Shown: positions 1-4,585, counted from the first letter of the stretch. The stretch: 8,367 nucleotides of DNA from Actinobacteria bacterium 13_1_20CM_4_69_9 (GCA_001920085.1 MNJC01000074.1:1-8367), one strand, 5' to 3'. Notes: generated by a model not told the origin, from the letters alone. Numbers and translations: made by a program.

Positions 1-288
1 CCGGCGCCGACGCTGGTGCACCGGCAGCTGCCGTGCCCGTGGGCGCTCAAGGGAACCGTCATGCGGGTCCTGACCGAGCGTCTCCGCGACCGCCGGCTCG
101 ACCTGTTGGACGGCATCAAGGTCTTCGACGAGCGCGGCTGGGCGCAGGTTCTCCCCGACCCGGACGAGCCGCTGATCCACATCTACGCCGAAGGAACCAC
201 GCGGGAGCACTCGAAAGAGCTCGAGGACGAGTTCCGCCACATGGTCGAAGAGATCATGGAAACCGAATCCACGGCTGCCACGGTCTAA
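1..288 (+). CDS. C-terminal end of sugar-phosphate nucleotidyltransferase/phosphohexomutase (partial)
   Basis: The frame is open from the first base and ends in TAA, so only about the last 95 residues are present. They look like domain IV of the alpha-D-phosphohexomutase family: a 'DGIKVF...W' strand followed by 'IHIYAEG' and a final helix. In actinobacteria this domain often ends a long protein that starts with a mannose-1-phosphate guanylyltransferase-like domain. That assignment is inference, because the N-terminus is outside the window. The loop that normally reads RPSGTEP and binds substrate phosphate reads LPDPDEP here. This fits the diverged mutase domains of such fusions and makes ordinary mutase activity doubtful. 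The protein probably acts in cytoplasmic sugar-nucleotide supply. A GTG at 16 and an ATG at 61 are in frame but internal to the domain, so neither is likely to be the true start. The next gene follows after 40 bases. Confidence 0.75.
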   Translation, partial: PAPTLVHRQLPCPWALKGTVMRVLTERLRDRRLDLLDGIKVFDERGWAQVLPDPDEPLIHIYAEGTTREHSKELEDEFRHMVEEIMETESTAATV

Positions 289-292
289 ACTC

Positions 293-307
293 TCAAGTAC
301 AACTTGA
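293..307. promoter_or_regulatory. Inverted repeat TCAAGT-ACA-ACTTGA upstream of the rsiG-garA-ftsR-apt set
   Basis: Perfect 6-bp arms flank a 3-base centre in the 40-base gap before the rsiG-like gene. The arms resemble MerR-family operators such as the SoxR box (CCTCAAGTTAACTTGAGG), though the centre differs. A MerR regulator (ftsR) lies two genes downstream, so autoregulation is possible but unproven. A weak -10-like TAAACT at 286–291 sits just upstream. No convincing -35 was seen. Confidence 0.35.
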
Positions 308-328
308 ACCTCGACGAAAGGCGGTCTT

Positions 329-571
329 TTGGAACCCCTGCCCGATCTCGGCTCGCTGTCCGACGACGACCTCAAGAAGCTGATCAAGGATCTGACGCAG
401 CAGGAGAACGAGATCTCCTACCAGCGGCGGCTGCTGCACGGAAAGATCGACATCCTCCGCGCTGAGGCGGTCGCCCGGCTCCAGAAGACCGGGGGACAGA
501 GCGTCCTCGACCAGGTCGACGTCGACCATCTGACAGAGATCCTGACCTCGAAGGCCGCTCCGCCCGCTTGA
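329..571 (+). CDS. rsiG: RsiG-type c-di-GMP-binding anti-sigma protein, single-motif form
   Basis: This 80-residue, charged, helical protein has no membrane segment. Residues 26–41 nearly match the c-di-GMP signature of RsiG, E-x3-S-x2-R-x3-Q-x3-D: here E26, S30, R33, H37 and D41, so the Gln is replaced by His. In Streptomyces, RsiG carries two such motifs in one antiparallel coiled coil and holds the sigma factor WhiG when loaded with c-di-GMP. In Rubrobacter a single-motif form acts as a homodimer. The one motif and short length here fit that simpler form. The TTG start at 329 is chosen because GAAAGG at 316–321 sits 7 bases upstream and no ATG is available. The 3' end overlaps the next gene by four bases (TTGA), so translation is probably coupled. 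No WhiG gene is in view, so the partner sigma factor is unknown. Function is inferred from the motif and the overall shape. Confidence 0.72.
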   Translation: MEPLPDLGSLSDDDLKKLIKDLTQQENEISYQRRLLHGKIDILRAEAVARLQKTGGQSVLDQVDVDHLTEILTSKAAPPA

Positions 572-1032
572 GCCACATTTACTGCCAGGAATGCGGCTTC
601 CAGAACCCGGAAGCCGCGAACTACTGTGCGCGCTGCGGCGCCCTGCTCGTCAAGGACGAGGGCGGCACCGAGGCGACGCAGACGTTCACGGCGGACGACG
701 CCGACGACACGCCGGCCGAGGCGCTCGAGAACCTCGGCGTCCAGGGCCCCGCACTCGTCGTCCGGTCGGGCGGCGGCAGGGCGGGGGAGATGTTCCCGCT
801 CGAGGGCGAGACGACGGTCGGGCGCTCGCCCGACTGCGGGATCTTCCTCGACGACGTCACGGTGTCGCGCAAGCACGCGGTCCTGCGTGAGCGCGACGGC
901 AACTTCTTCATCGAGGACCAGGGGAGCCTGAACGGCACGTTCGTCAACCGCAAGCGCGTCGAATCGGCGCAGCTCGAGGACGGGGACGAGCTCCAGGTCG
1001 GCAAGTACCGCCTCACCTACTTCGCACGCTGA
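568..1032 (+). CDS. garA: GarA/OdhI-like FHA-domain protein with N-terminal zinc ribbon
   Basis: Residues 6–23 hold a compact zinc ribbon with Cys at 6, 9, 20 and 23. A flexible stretch contains E-A-T-Q-T-F (35–40), aligned by eye with the E-T-T-S-V-F phosphorylation motif of mycobacterial GarA; of the two threonines only the second (T37) is kept. Residues 60–154 form an FHA domain with G85-R86, S100, H103 and L121-N122-G123-T124. The stretch 'IFLDDVTVSRKHA' is very close to GarA. GarA and its corynebacterial counterpart OdhI switch central metabolism (2-oxoglutarate dehydrogenase, glutamate enzymes) when phosphorylated by Ser/Thr kinases; the same role here is inference. The zinc ribbon is absent from the classic GarA and might add a partner. 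The TTG start overlaps the rsiG stop, and the Cys residues begin at codon 6, which fixes the start well. An ftsR gene follows directly, as in mycobacteria. Confidence 0.85.
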   Translation: MSHIYCQECGFQNPEAANYCARCGALLVKDEGGTEATQTFTADDADDTPAEALENLGVQGPALVVRSGGGRAGEMFPLEGETTVGRSPDCGIFLDDVTVSRKHAVLRERDGNFFIEDQGSLNGTFVNRKRVESAQLEDGDELQVGKYRLTYFAR

Positions 1033-1706
1033 TGGCGACGGCGGCGAAAACCCGGATGCTCACGATCGGCACCGTGTGCGGGACGCTCAAGGACGAGTTC
1101 CCGGACATCTCGATCTCCAAGATCCGCTACCTGGAGGACCAGGGCCTGCTCGCGCCGCGCCGCACGCAGGGCGGCTACCGGCTGTTCAGCGAGGACGACG
1201 TCGAGCGGCTCGAGACGATCCTGCGGCTCCAGCGAGACGAATTCCTGCCGCTCCGCGTGATCCGGCAGGAGCTGGCGTCGCCTGCAGCGCGCGACCGCAA
1301 GCGCCGGCGCGTCCTCGAGGCCGGGGAGCCCGAGCTCGACCTCGACCAGCTGTGCGAACGCGCCGGCATCGACGCGCGGCTGGCACGCGAGCTCGAGGAC
1401 TTCGGTCTCCTGACGTCGCGTACCGAGGGCGGCCAGAAGCGCTATGCGGAGCTCGAGGCGGACATCGCGCAGGCGTGCGGCAGGCTCGCGCACTACGGCA
1501 TCGCGCCGCGTCATCTCCGCTCGTTCCGCACCGCCGCCGATCGCGAGGCCGGCCTGATCGACCAGGTCGTCGGGCCCGCGCTGCGCTCGCGCAACCCCGA
1601 GCGGCGGCGCGCCGGGACCGAGGACCTCGAAGCGCTCGGCTCGCTGGCGGCGGAGCTGTCGCAGCTCCTGTCCTGGCGCGCGCTGCGGCGGCTTGCGTCA
1701 AGCTAG
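1032..1706 (+). CDS. ftsR: MerR-family transcriptional regulator FtsR-like
   Basis: This 224-residue protein has a winged-helix MerR DNA-binding domain at about residues 10–85 ('ISISKIRYLEDQGLL', then 'GGYRLFSEDDVERL'). Its C-terminal domain is typical of the Rv1828/FtsR group, with 'GIAPRHLRSFRTAADREAG' around 166–184. In Corynebacterium, FtsR activates ftsZ; mycobacterial Rv1828 is a related regulator encoded next to garA. The ATG overlaps the garA stop in TGATG, so the two are translationally coupled, and the garA–ftsR order matches that of other actinobacteria. No metal-binding Cys cluster is visible in the effector part (only C16, C108 and C149), so metal or redox sensing is not indicated. 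Its targets here are unknown; the dyad upstream of rsiG is one candidate site. Confidence 0.87.
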   Translation: MATAAKTRMLTIGTVCGTLKDEFPDISISKIRYLEDQGLLAPRRTQGGYRLFSEDDVERLETILRLQRDEFLPLRVIRQELASPAARDRKRRRVLEAGEPELDLDQLCERAGIDARLARELEDFGLLTSRTEGGQKRYAELEADIAQACGRLAHYGIAPRHLRSFRTAADREAGLIDQVVGPALRSRNPERRRAGTEDLEALGSLAAELSQLLSWRALRRLASS

Positions 1707-1710
1707 CGCC

Positions 1711-2226
1711 GTGAATCTCGCCGAAAAGGTCCGCGAGGTCCCGGACTGGCCGCAGCCGGGCGTCGGCTTCAAAGACGTCACGCCGCTGCTCGCCGATCCA
1801 GAAGCGCTCAAGTACACGATCGACCAGCTGGCGGAGTGGGGGCGGGAGAAGAAACCCGATCTCGTGCTGGGCGCGGAGGCGCGCGGGTTCATCCTCGGCG
1901 CCGCGATCGCGCGGGAGATCGGCTGCGGGTTCGTCCCGGCACGTCGCCCCGGAAAGCTCCCGCCGGAGACGATCAGCGCGACGTATGCGCTCGAGTACGG
2001 CCAGAACGCGCTCGAGCTGCACCCGGACATGATCCCGCGTGGTGCCCGCGTGCTCATCCACGACGACGTGCTCGCGACGGGCGGCACGGTGGAGGCGATC
2101 GGCGAGCAGCTCGTCGAGCGCCTCGGCGGCGAGGTCGTCGGCTGTTGCTTCATCATCGAGCTGTCGTTCCTCAACGGCCGCGAGCGTCTCTCCAAGTACG
2201 ACCTGCACGCTCTCATCGAGTACTAG
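1711..2226 (+). CDS. apt: Adenine phosphoribosyltransferase
   Basis: A 171-residue cytoplasmic enzyme of purine salvage that makes AMP and pyrophosphate from adenine and PRPP. The N-terminus 'VREVPDWPQPGVGFKDVTPLL' region is typical of Apt. The hood region carries 'GAEARGFILG', and the PRPP-binding loop spans residues 114–126 with D118, D119 and T123-G-G-T126. Length matches the family. The GTG at 1711 is preferred over an in-frame TTG at 1693: it gives the usual Apt N-terminus and lies four bases after the ftsR stop, whereas the TTG lies within ftsR. No clear Shine–Dalgarno sequence was seen, so reinitiation after ftsR is likely. In many actinobacteria apt sits beside secDF and relA, so its place after ftsR is a different arrangement. 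Confidence 0.95.
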   Translation: MNLAEKVREVPDWPQPGVGFKDVTPLLADPEALKYTIDQLAEWGREKKPDLVLGAEARGFILGAAIAREIGCGFVPARRPGKLPPETISATYALEYGQNALELHPDMIPRGARVLIHDDVLATGGTVEAIGEQLVERLGGEVVGCCFIIELSFLNGRERLSKYDLHALIEY

Positions 2227-2251
2227 GACGGCTCTCAGGTTTACCGTCCGA

Positions 2252-2275
2252 CGTGTCGATTAAAGAATCGACACG
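2252..2275. promoter_or_regulatory. Perfect 10-bp inverted repeat ending at the start codon of the next gene
   Basis: CGTGTCGATT and AATCGACACG flank an AAAG loop, and the ATG of the next gene begins at the following base (2276). As RNA this would be a stable hairpin with no room for a ribosome-binding site before the ATG. As DNA it looks like an operator. It is not followed by a run of T, so a terminator for apt is less likely. Either a leaderless transcript with an operator over its promoter, or hairpin control of translation, would fit. Confidence 0.5.
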
Positions 2276-2872
2276 ATGTATGACGCGCTGACGGGACGGT
2301 TCACGTTCCCGTGTCCCGCACGGGGTGAGACGCGCGTCACGTTGTCGGCGTTCCGCCAACTCGAACGGCTCCCGGGCGCCGCACATCCCGCCGTCTTCCA
2401 CGTGCTCTTCGCGTGCGCGTGCGGGGAGGAGCACGAGGGACTGGTCACGCACGACGACCTCGACTGGGCGCCGCTCGGTCTGCAGGGCGGTGTCTTCTAC
2501 AACCTGATGACCTCTCGGCTGGACCTCGTCGACTCGGAGCTGTCCGACCTCGCCGCGCGCCGCATCCAGGCCGGCGAGTGGCCGTGGAGCTTCTTCTGTT
2601 ACCCCGAGGAGCAGCCGCGGCCCGTCTTCCCGTCGTCGTTCTTCCTGCTGGCGCCCGGAGACGGCTCCCTGGGGCTCGCCGTCCGCTGCCCGGCCTGCCA
2701 GAAGACCTCGGTGAACCTCGTCTCGCACGAGCACGTCGACCTGCCGTTCCACAACGACCCCGAGGTGGGGGTCGTGGAGCACGTGTTCAGCGACGACGTC
2801 GCGCGGACGCTCGAGGAGTTCCGCCTGGAGCTGTATTCGGCCTCGTTCGACACGAGGCGCCTCGGGCTTTAG
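2276..2872 (+). CDS. Unrecognised soluble protein with paired cysteines
   Basis: I do not recognise this 198-residue protein. It has no signal peptide or membrane helix. Cysteines occur at 13, 47, 49, 108, 138 and 141, including C47-A-C49 and C138-P-A-C141, so one or two zinc-binding sites are plausible. The first 60 residues (C13 ... CACG at 47–50 ... H53) are loosely like a zinc-ribbon (CpXC-like) module; the rest is rich in aromatic residues ('EWPWSFFCYP' at 101–110) and ends in an acidic helix. The ATG at 2276 abuts the inverted repeat, leaving no visible Shine–Dalgarno sequence. The next downstream Met (codon 78) would remove the first Cys group, so the first ATG is kept. It lies 49 bases after apt and 50 bases before the next gene. 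Confidence 0.7.
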   Translation: MYDALTGRFTFPCPARGETRVTLSAFRQLERLPGAAHPAVFHVLFACACGEEHEGLVTHDDLDWAPLGLQGGVFYNLMTSRLDLVDSELSDLAARRIQAGEWPWSFFCYPEEQPRPVFPSSFFLLAPGDGSLGLAVRCPACQKTSVNLVSHEHVDLPFHNDPEVGVVEHVFSDDVARTLEEFRLELYSASFDTRRLGL

Positions 2873-2922
2873 AACGCCGCGCGCCGGGTATTCCAGGGGT
2901 ACCAACGGAGCGAGGTGATCGA

Positions 2923-3528
2923 ATGTACGGACTCACCAGGGCTACGACGACGCTGATCGCGGCGGCCGCCGCAGGCCTGCTGATCTGGTTCGCGACGCAG
3001 ATCGACGACAAGAACGTCGGCGGTTTCTGGGCTGTTTACGGGCTCATCGCCGGGGCCGGGCTGCTGATGGCCCTGTCGCAGCTGCTCGGGGGCTGGACGA
3101 AGTGGGGCTGGCCTCGTCTGTCGGCCACGTTCCTCCTCACGGCGTTCATCCCGATCGCAATCGTCTCGCTGTGGATCATCCTCGCAGCGGAGCCCGGCAA
3201 CGGCTGGTTCCATCGCCACGTCCTGTCGTGGTCGAACAGCCTGCACATCCGGGGTCTTGTCAACGACCTGAAGGAGTACGTCCCGCTCTTCGCATTGGGC
3301 ATCGGTCTCGTGTTCGGCTTCTCGTTCGACACGACGGGGCCGCGCAGAGAGGTCGCCGCACCGGCGACGACCGCGAGGCGTGGCGGCTTCTTGGGCCGCC
3401 GGCGCACGACGGACGTCGACCGTGACGGTGTCGACGACGCCGACGAACCGGTTACGCGTGACCGCGCCGGCGCCGACGGCGATGTCCCGGTCGAGGACCG
3501 CGATCGCGATCGCGTAACGACCAGATAG
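2923..3528 (+). CDS. Four-helix membrane protein with charged DxDxDG tail
   Basis: This 201-residue protein is not recognised. Four hydrophobic segments lie at about residues 8–26, 35–55, 67–89 and 118–136. The rest is a hydrophilic tail rich in Arg and Asp. The tail contains D164-V-D166-R-D168-G-V-D171-D172, the spacing of a calcium-binding loop (EF-hand or thrombospondin type 3). Only one such loop is present, so metal binding is a guess. It ends in alternating Asp/Arg. The ATG at 2923 follows a purine-rich GGAGCGAGG (about 2908–2916), a good ribosome-binding site. Longer in-frame extensions read through the previous gene and are shadows. A strong hairpin terminator follows the stop. Confidence 0.75.
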   Translation: MYGLTRATTTLIAAAAAGLLIWFATQIDDKNVGGFWAVYGLIAGAGLLMALSQLLGGWTKWGWPRLSATFLLTAFIPIAIVSLWIILAAEPGNGWFHRHVLSWSNSLHIRGLVNDLKEYVPLFALGIGLVFGFSFDTTGPRREVAAPATTARRGGFLGRRRTTDVDRDGVDDADEPVTRDRAGADGDVPVEDRDRDRVTTR

Positions 3529-3533
3529 CCAAT

Positions 3534-3577
3534 AAGCCGCTCTTCGCCCGTGCTCGTCACGGGCGGGGAGCGGCTTT
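3534..3577 (+). terminator. Long hairpin terminator
   Basis: AAGCCGCTC (3534–3542) pairs with GAGCGGCTT (3568–3576). The stem continues through two T·G wobbles into CGCCCGTG/CACGGGCG, giving about 19 pairs around a 5-base loop (CTCGT), then a short TTTA. It begins five bases after the stop of the membrane-protein gene and probably ends that transcript. Confidence 0.75.
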
Positions 3578-3630
3578 AGCTCAGTCCTAGGGATCCGCGG
3601 TCGGCCCGGACGGCCGATAGCGAAAGAGCC

Positions 3631-3822
3631 ATGTACGAGGTCTCGCCTCCGCAGGGCGAGCGCGGCACAGAGCTACTGCTCGAACACTGTGCCGCTCTCA
3701 CCCGAATCACGCCGTCGCGCACGCCTGCTGTCGAACGGCTCGAGCATGCACTCGGCGGCGAGCTCACGCGCCTGCTCGTGGTCGCGCTCGCGCGCGGGCG
3801 CGCGCCGCGTGTGACCGTCTAG
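3631..3822 (+). CDS. Small protein of 63 residues, unrecognised
   Basis: This short ORF encodes a protein with an amphipathic or hydrophobic second half ('GELTRLLVVALARG' at 43–56) and a basic end; no family is recognised. AAAGAG at about 3623–3628 could serve as a weak ribosome-binding site, though close to the ATG. It lies between the hairpin terminator and a convergent gene. The two stops share the tetranucleotide CTAG at 3819–3822, TAG on each strand. The opposite strand also has an open frame here (3576–3767), but that one is Ser/Arg-rich and looks like a shadow. Moderate to low certainty that this is expressed. Confidence 0.45.
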   Translation: MYEVSPPQGERGTELLLEHCAALTRITPSRTPAVERLEHALGGELTRLLVVALARGRAPRVTV

Positions 3823-4013
3823 CGGACGGGGTCGTCGCCGCCCTGCAGGCGGACGAAGAGGAAGATCGCGCCGAACGACAGGATCGCGATCACGAGCGCC
3901 GTTCCGGAACTAACGCCGACGGCGAGCTGGCCGACCCAGATGAACAGTGCGAGGCAGAACGCCCAGATGAAGGACGTGACGCCGGGGTCGATAGAGGGGG
4001 GACGCAGGTGCAT
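3819..4013 (-). CDS. Small two-helix membrane protein
   Basis: A 64-residue protein with two hydrophobic segments at about residues 13–34 and 37–55 and a short polar C-terminus. It is not recognised as any family. The ATG is at 4013. No clear Shine–Dalgarno sequence precedes it, but TATAGT (4030–4025 on the minus strand) is a good -10 match that would start transcription about five bases before the ATG, so a nearly leaderless message is possible. No matching -35 was found. The gene lies about 25 bases downstream of small-RNA copy A on the same strand, so read-through from that unit is an alternative source of expression. It converges with the preceding small gene. Confidence 0.6.
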   Translation of the reverse strand: MHLRPPSIDPGVTSFIWAFCLALFIWVGQLAVGVSSGTALVIAILSFGAIFLFVRLQGGDDPVR

Positions 4014-4037
4014 GGCCGCGAATGACTATACGGGACC

Positions 4038-4149
4038 AAAAGTTCGCCGAGCCGGTTTCGCTTTCGTCCACCGTTTCCGCTGACCTTCCCCTTCCGGGTA
4101 CTGCCTTCGGAACCGGCTTCGTCCTACTCGCGCTCCGTGCTCGGCGCAA
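4038..4149 (-). ncRNA. Candidate small structured RNA, copy A
   Basis: A predicted RNA of about 110 nt, read on the minus strand. Its first bases after the expected start form CGCCGAGC (4146–4139), a bulged A, then CGG. These pair with CCG (4055–4053) and GCTCGGCG (4052–4045) near the 3' end, giving an 11-bp closing helix. TTTT at 4041–4038 follows after three bases, like an intrinsic terminator. Inside are CCC-GGAA-GGG, a GNRA-capped hairpin, and several unpaired GAAA-type stretches, typical of folded RNA on this strand only. Hand alignment gives about 93% identity with copy B. Reading frames through it on either strand do not look like protein. I do not match it to SRP RNA, 6S RNA, 6C RNA, tmRNA, RNase P or a known riboswitch. 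Ends are estimated from the promoter and T-run. Confidence 0.62.
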
Positions 4150-4154
4150 GCAGC

Positions 4155-4182
4155 ACACTAACGTCCGCAGCAAGCGGGTCAA
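4155..4182 (-). promoter_or_regulatory. Promoter of small-RNA copy A
   Basis: On the minus strand TTGACC (4182–4177), a 16-base spacer and TAGTGT (4160–4155). Both hexamers are identical in copy B, while about 6 of the 16 spacer bases differ. Transcription would start near 4149–4147, directly before the closing helix. Confidence 0.6.
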
Positions 4183-4202
4183 GCTCTCCGAAAGAGACAT
4201 GC

Positions 4203-4215
4203 GCGCAATTTGCGC
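4203..4215. promoter_or_regulatory. Palindrome upstream of copy A promoter
   Basis: GCGCAATTTGCGC (plus strand) is a 13-base dyad ending exactly 20 bases upstream of the -35. Copy B has CCGCAATTTGCGG at the same distance; the outer pair is swapped from G–C to C–G so symmetry is kept. This suggests a protein-binding operator or a hairpin. The T-rich tract beyond it (4217–4229, A-rich on the minus strand) could act as an UP-like or bent-DNA element, or, read on the plus strand, as a terminator tail. Confidence 0.5.
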
Positions 4216-4291
4216 ACTTTTCTTTTTTTAACGGCGCGACAGTCAATTTTGCAATTTGACCGGGGCCGCGTTCTAAAGAGAGAAATGTACG

Positions 4292-4319
4292 GCAGGGACA
4301 GGCTGAAGCCAGTCCCTGC
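4292..4319. other. Hairpin between the two repeat units
   Basis: GCAGGGAC and GTCCCTGC form a perfect 8-bp stem; an A/A mismatch and a 3-bp GGC/GCC inner stem close a TGAA loop (plus strand). It lies about 23 bases downstream of the T-run of copy B. It could be a second terminator or an RNA processing site. A further imperfect dyad, GTCAA...TTGAC at 4242–4260, shares the core GCAATTTG with the palindromes. Confidence 0.45.
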
Positions 4320-4341
4320 GTTTCAGACCAAAACGGACCAT

Positions 4342-4453
4342 AAAAATTCGCCGAGCCGGTTTCGCTTTCGTCCACCGCTTCCGCTGACTTTCCCCTTCCG
4401 GGTACTGCCTTCGGACTCGGTTTCGACCTACTTGCGCTCCGTGCTCGGCGCAA
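4342..4453 (-). ncRNA. Candidate small structured RNA, copy B
   Basis: The counterpart of copy A, with the closing helix conserved base for base (CGCCGAGC at 4450–4443 and GCTCGGCG at 4356–4349, plus CGG/CCG) and a longer T-run (TTTTT, 4346–4342). The GGAA-capped hairpin is unchanged. About 8 of 111 positions in the RNA differ from copy A, mostly in the segment between the closing helix and the GGAA hairpin. Having a full promoter and terminator argues for independent transcription of each copy rather than one decayed duplicate. Confidence 0.62.
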
Positions 4454-4458
4454 GCAGG

Positions 4459-4486
4459 ACACTAACGCGTGCAAGAGGCGGGTCAA
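4459..4486 (-). promoter_or_regulatory. Promoter of small-RNA copy B
   Basis: TTGACC (4486–4481), a 16-base spacer and TAGTGT (4464–4459) on the minus strand; the spacing equals that of copy A. The expected start is near 4453–4451. Confidence 0.6.
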
Positions 4487-4506
4487 GGTGTCGAAAAAAG
4501 ACGTGG

Positions 4507-4519
4507 CCGCAATTTGCGG
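4507..4519. promoter_or_regulatory. Palindrome upstream of copy B promoter
   Basis: CCGCAATTTGCGG, 20 bases upstream of the -35, is the symmetric counterpart of the copy A palindrome. It overlaps a second palindrome, GGAAATTTCC (4518–4527), found only in this copy. Confidence 0.5.
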
Positions 4520-4536
4520 AAATTTCCTTTTTCAAC

Positions 4537-4581
4537 ATTTCCACAGTCTTTCTTCCAACATGTGGACAAGGCTGTGGAGAC
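4537..4581. other. Cluster of DnaA-box-like sites
   Basis: TTGTCCACA (minus strand, 4569–4561) is an exact match to the actinobacterial DnaA box. ATTTCCACA (plus, 4537–4545) and GTCTCCACA (minus, 4581–4573) are partial matches. The outer two can also pair as a hairpin (TTTCCACAG with CTGTGGAGA, one mismatch) just after the uppP stop, so a transcription end signal is an alternative. Neither dnaA nor dnaN is nearby. Confidence 0.35.
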
Positions 4582-4585
4582 GATC

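Larger units (their letters stand above)
4038..4231 (-). repeat. Tandem repeat unit A (small-RNA transcription unit)
   Basis: This segment matches 4342–4535 at a constant offset of 304 bases without gaps; by hand count about 166 of 194 positions agree (about 86%). In transcription order (minus strand) it holds an A-rich tract, a 13-base palindrome, a -35, a diverged spacer, a -10, the RNA body and a run of T. No transposase, terminal inverted repeats or target duplication were seen, so a mobile element is not indicated. Confidence 0.9.
4342..4535 (-). repeat. Tandem repeat unit B (small-RNA transcription unit)
   Basis: Second copy of the unit, lying upstream of unit A in transcription order and separated from it by 110 bases of unrelated sequence. 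It has the same parts at the same spacing. It begins about 50 bases after the uppP remnant. Confidence 0.9.

Noticed and set aside
1186..2208. Long minus-strand open frame across ftsR and apt
   Set aside because: Antisense shadow of two clearly recognised genes, with Arg/Ala-rich composition.
3496..3516. Overlapping GCGATCGC palindromes
   Set aside because: They arise from repeated Asp-Arg codons (GAC CGC GAT CGC GAT CGC) inside the membrane-protein gene.
3576..3592. TAGCTCAGTCCTAGG resembles a tRNA D-arm and also the spacer of the synthetic J231xx promoters
   Set aside because: No tRNA fold follows: no matching D stem, anticodon arm or T loop. The -35 and -10 hexamers of the synthetic promoter are missing, so the match is probably chance.
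4038..4149. SRP RNA (4.5S) identity for the repeated RNA, because of paired ends and a GGAA tetraloop
   Set aside because: The conserved bases flanking the SRP tetraloop (such as AGCAG on its 3' side) are absent, and a tandem pair of SRP genes would be unusual.
3910..4486. Similar open frames on the minus strand in both repeat units (ending in VDESETGSANF)
   Set aside because: The shared peptide follows from the DNA repeat itself. Frames start in unrelated sequence, are Arg/Ser-rich, lack ribosome-binding sites, and cross the predicted promoter and terminator.
4537..4581. Replication origin
   Set aside because: Only one exact DnaA box, no long AT-rich unwinding region and no dnaA or dnaN beside it.
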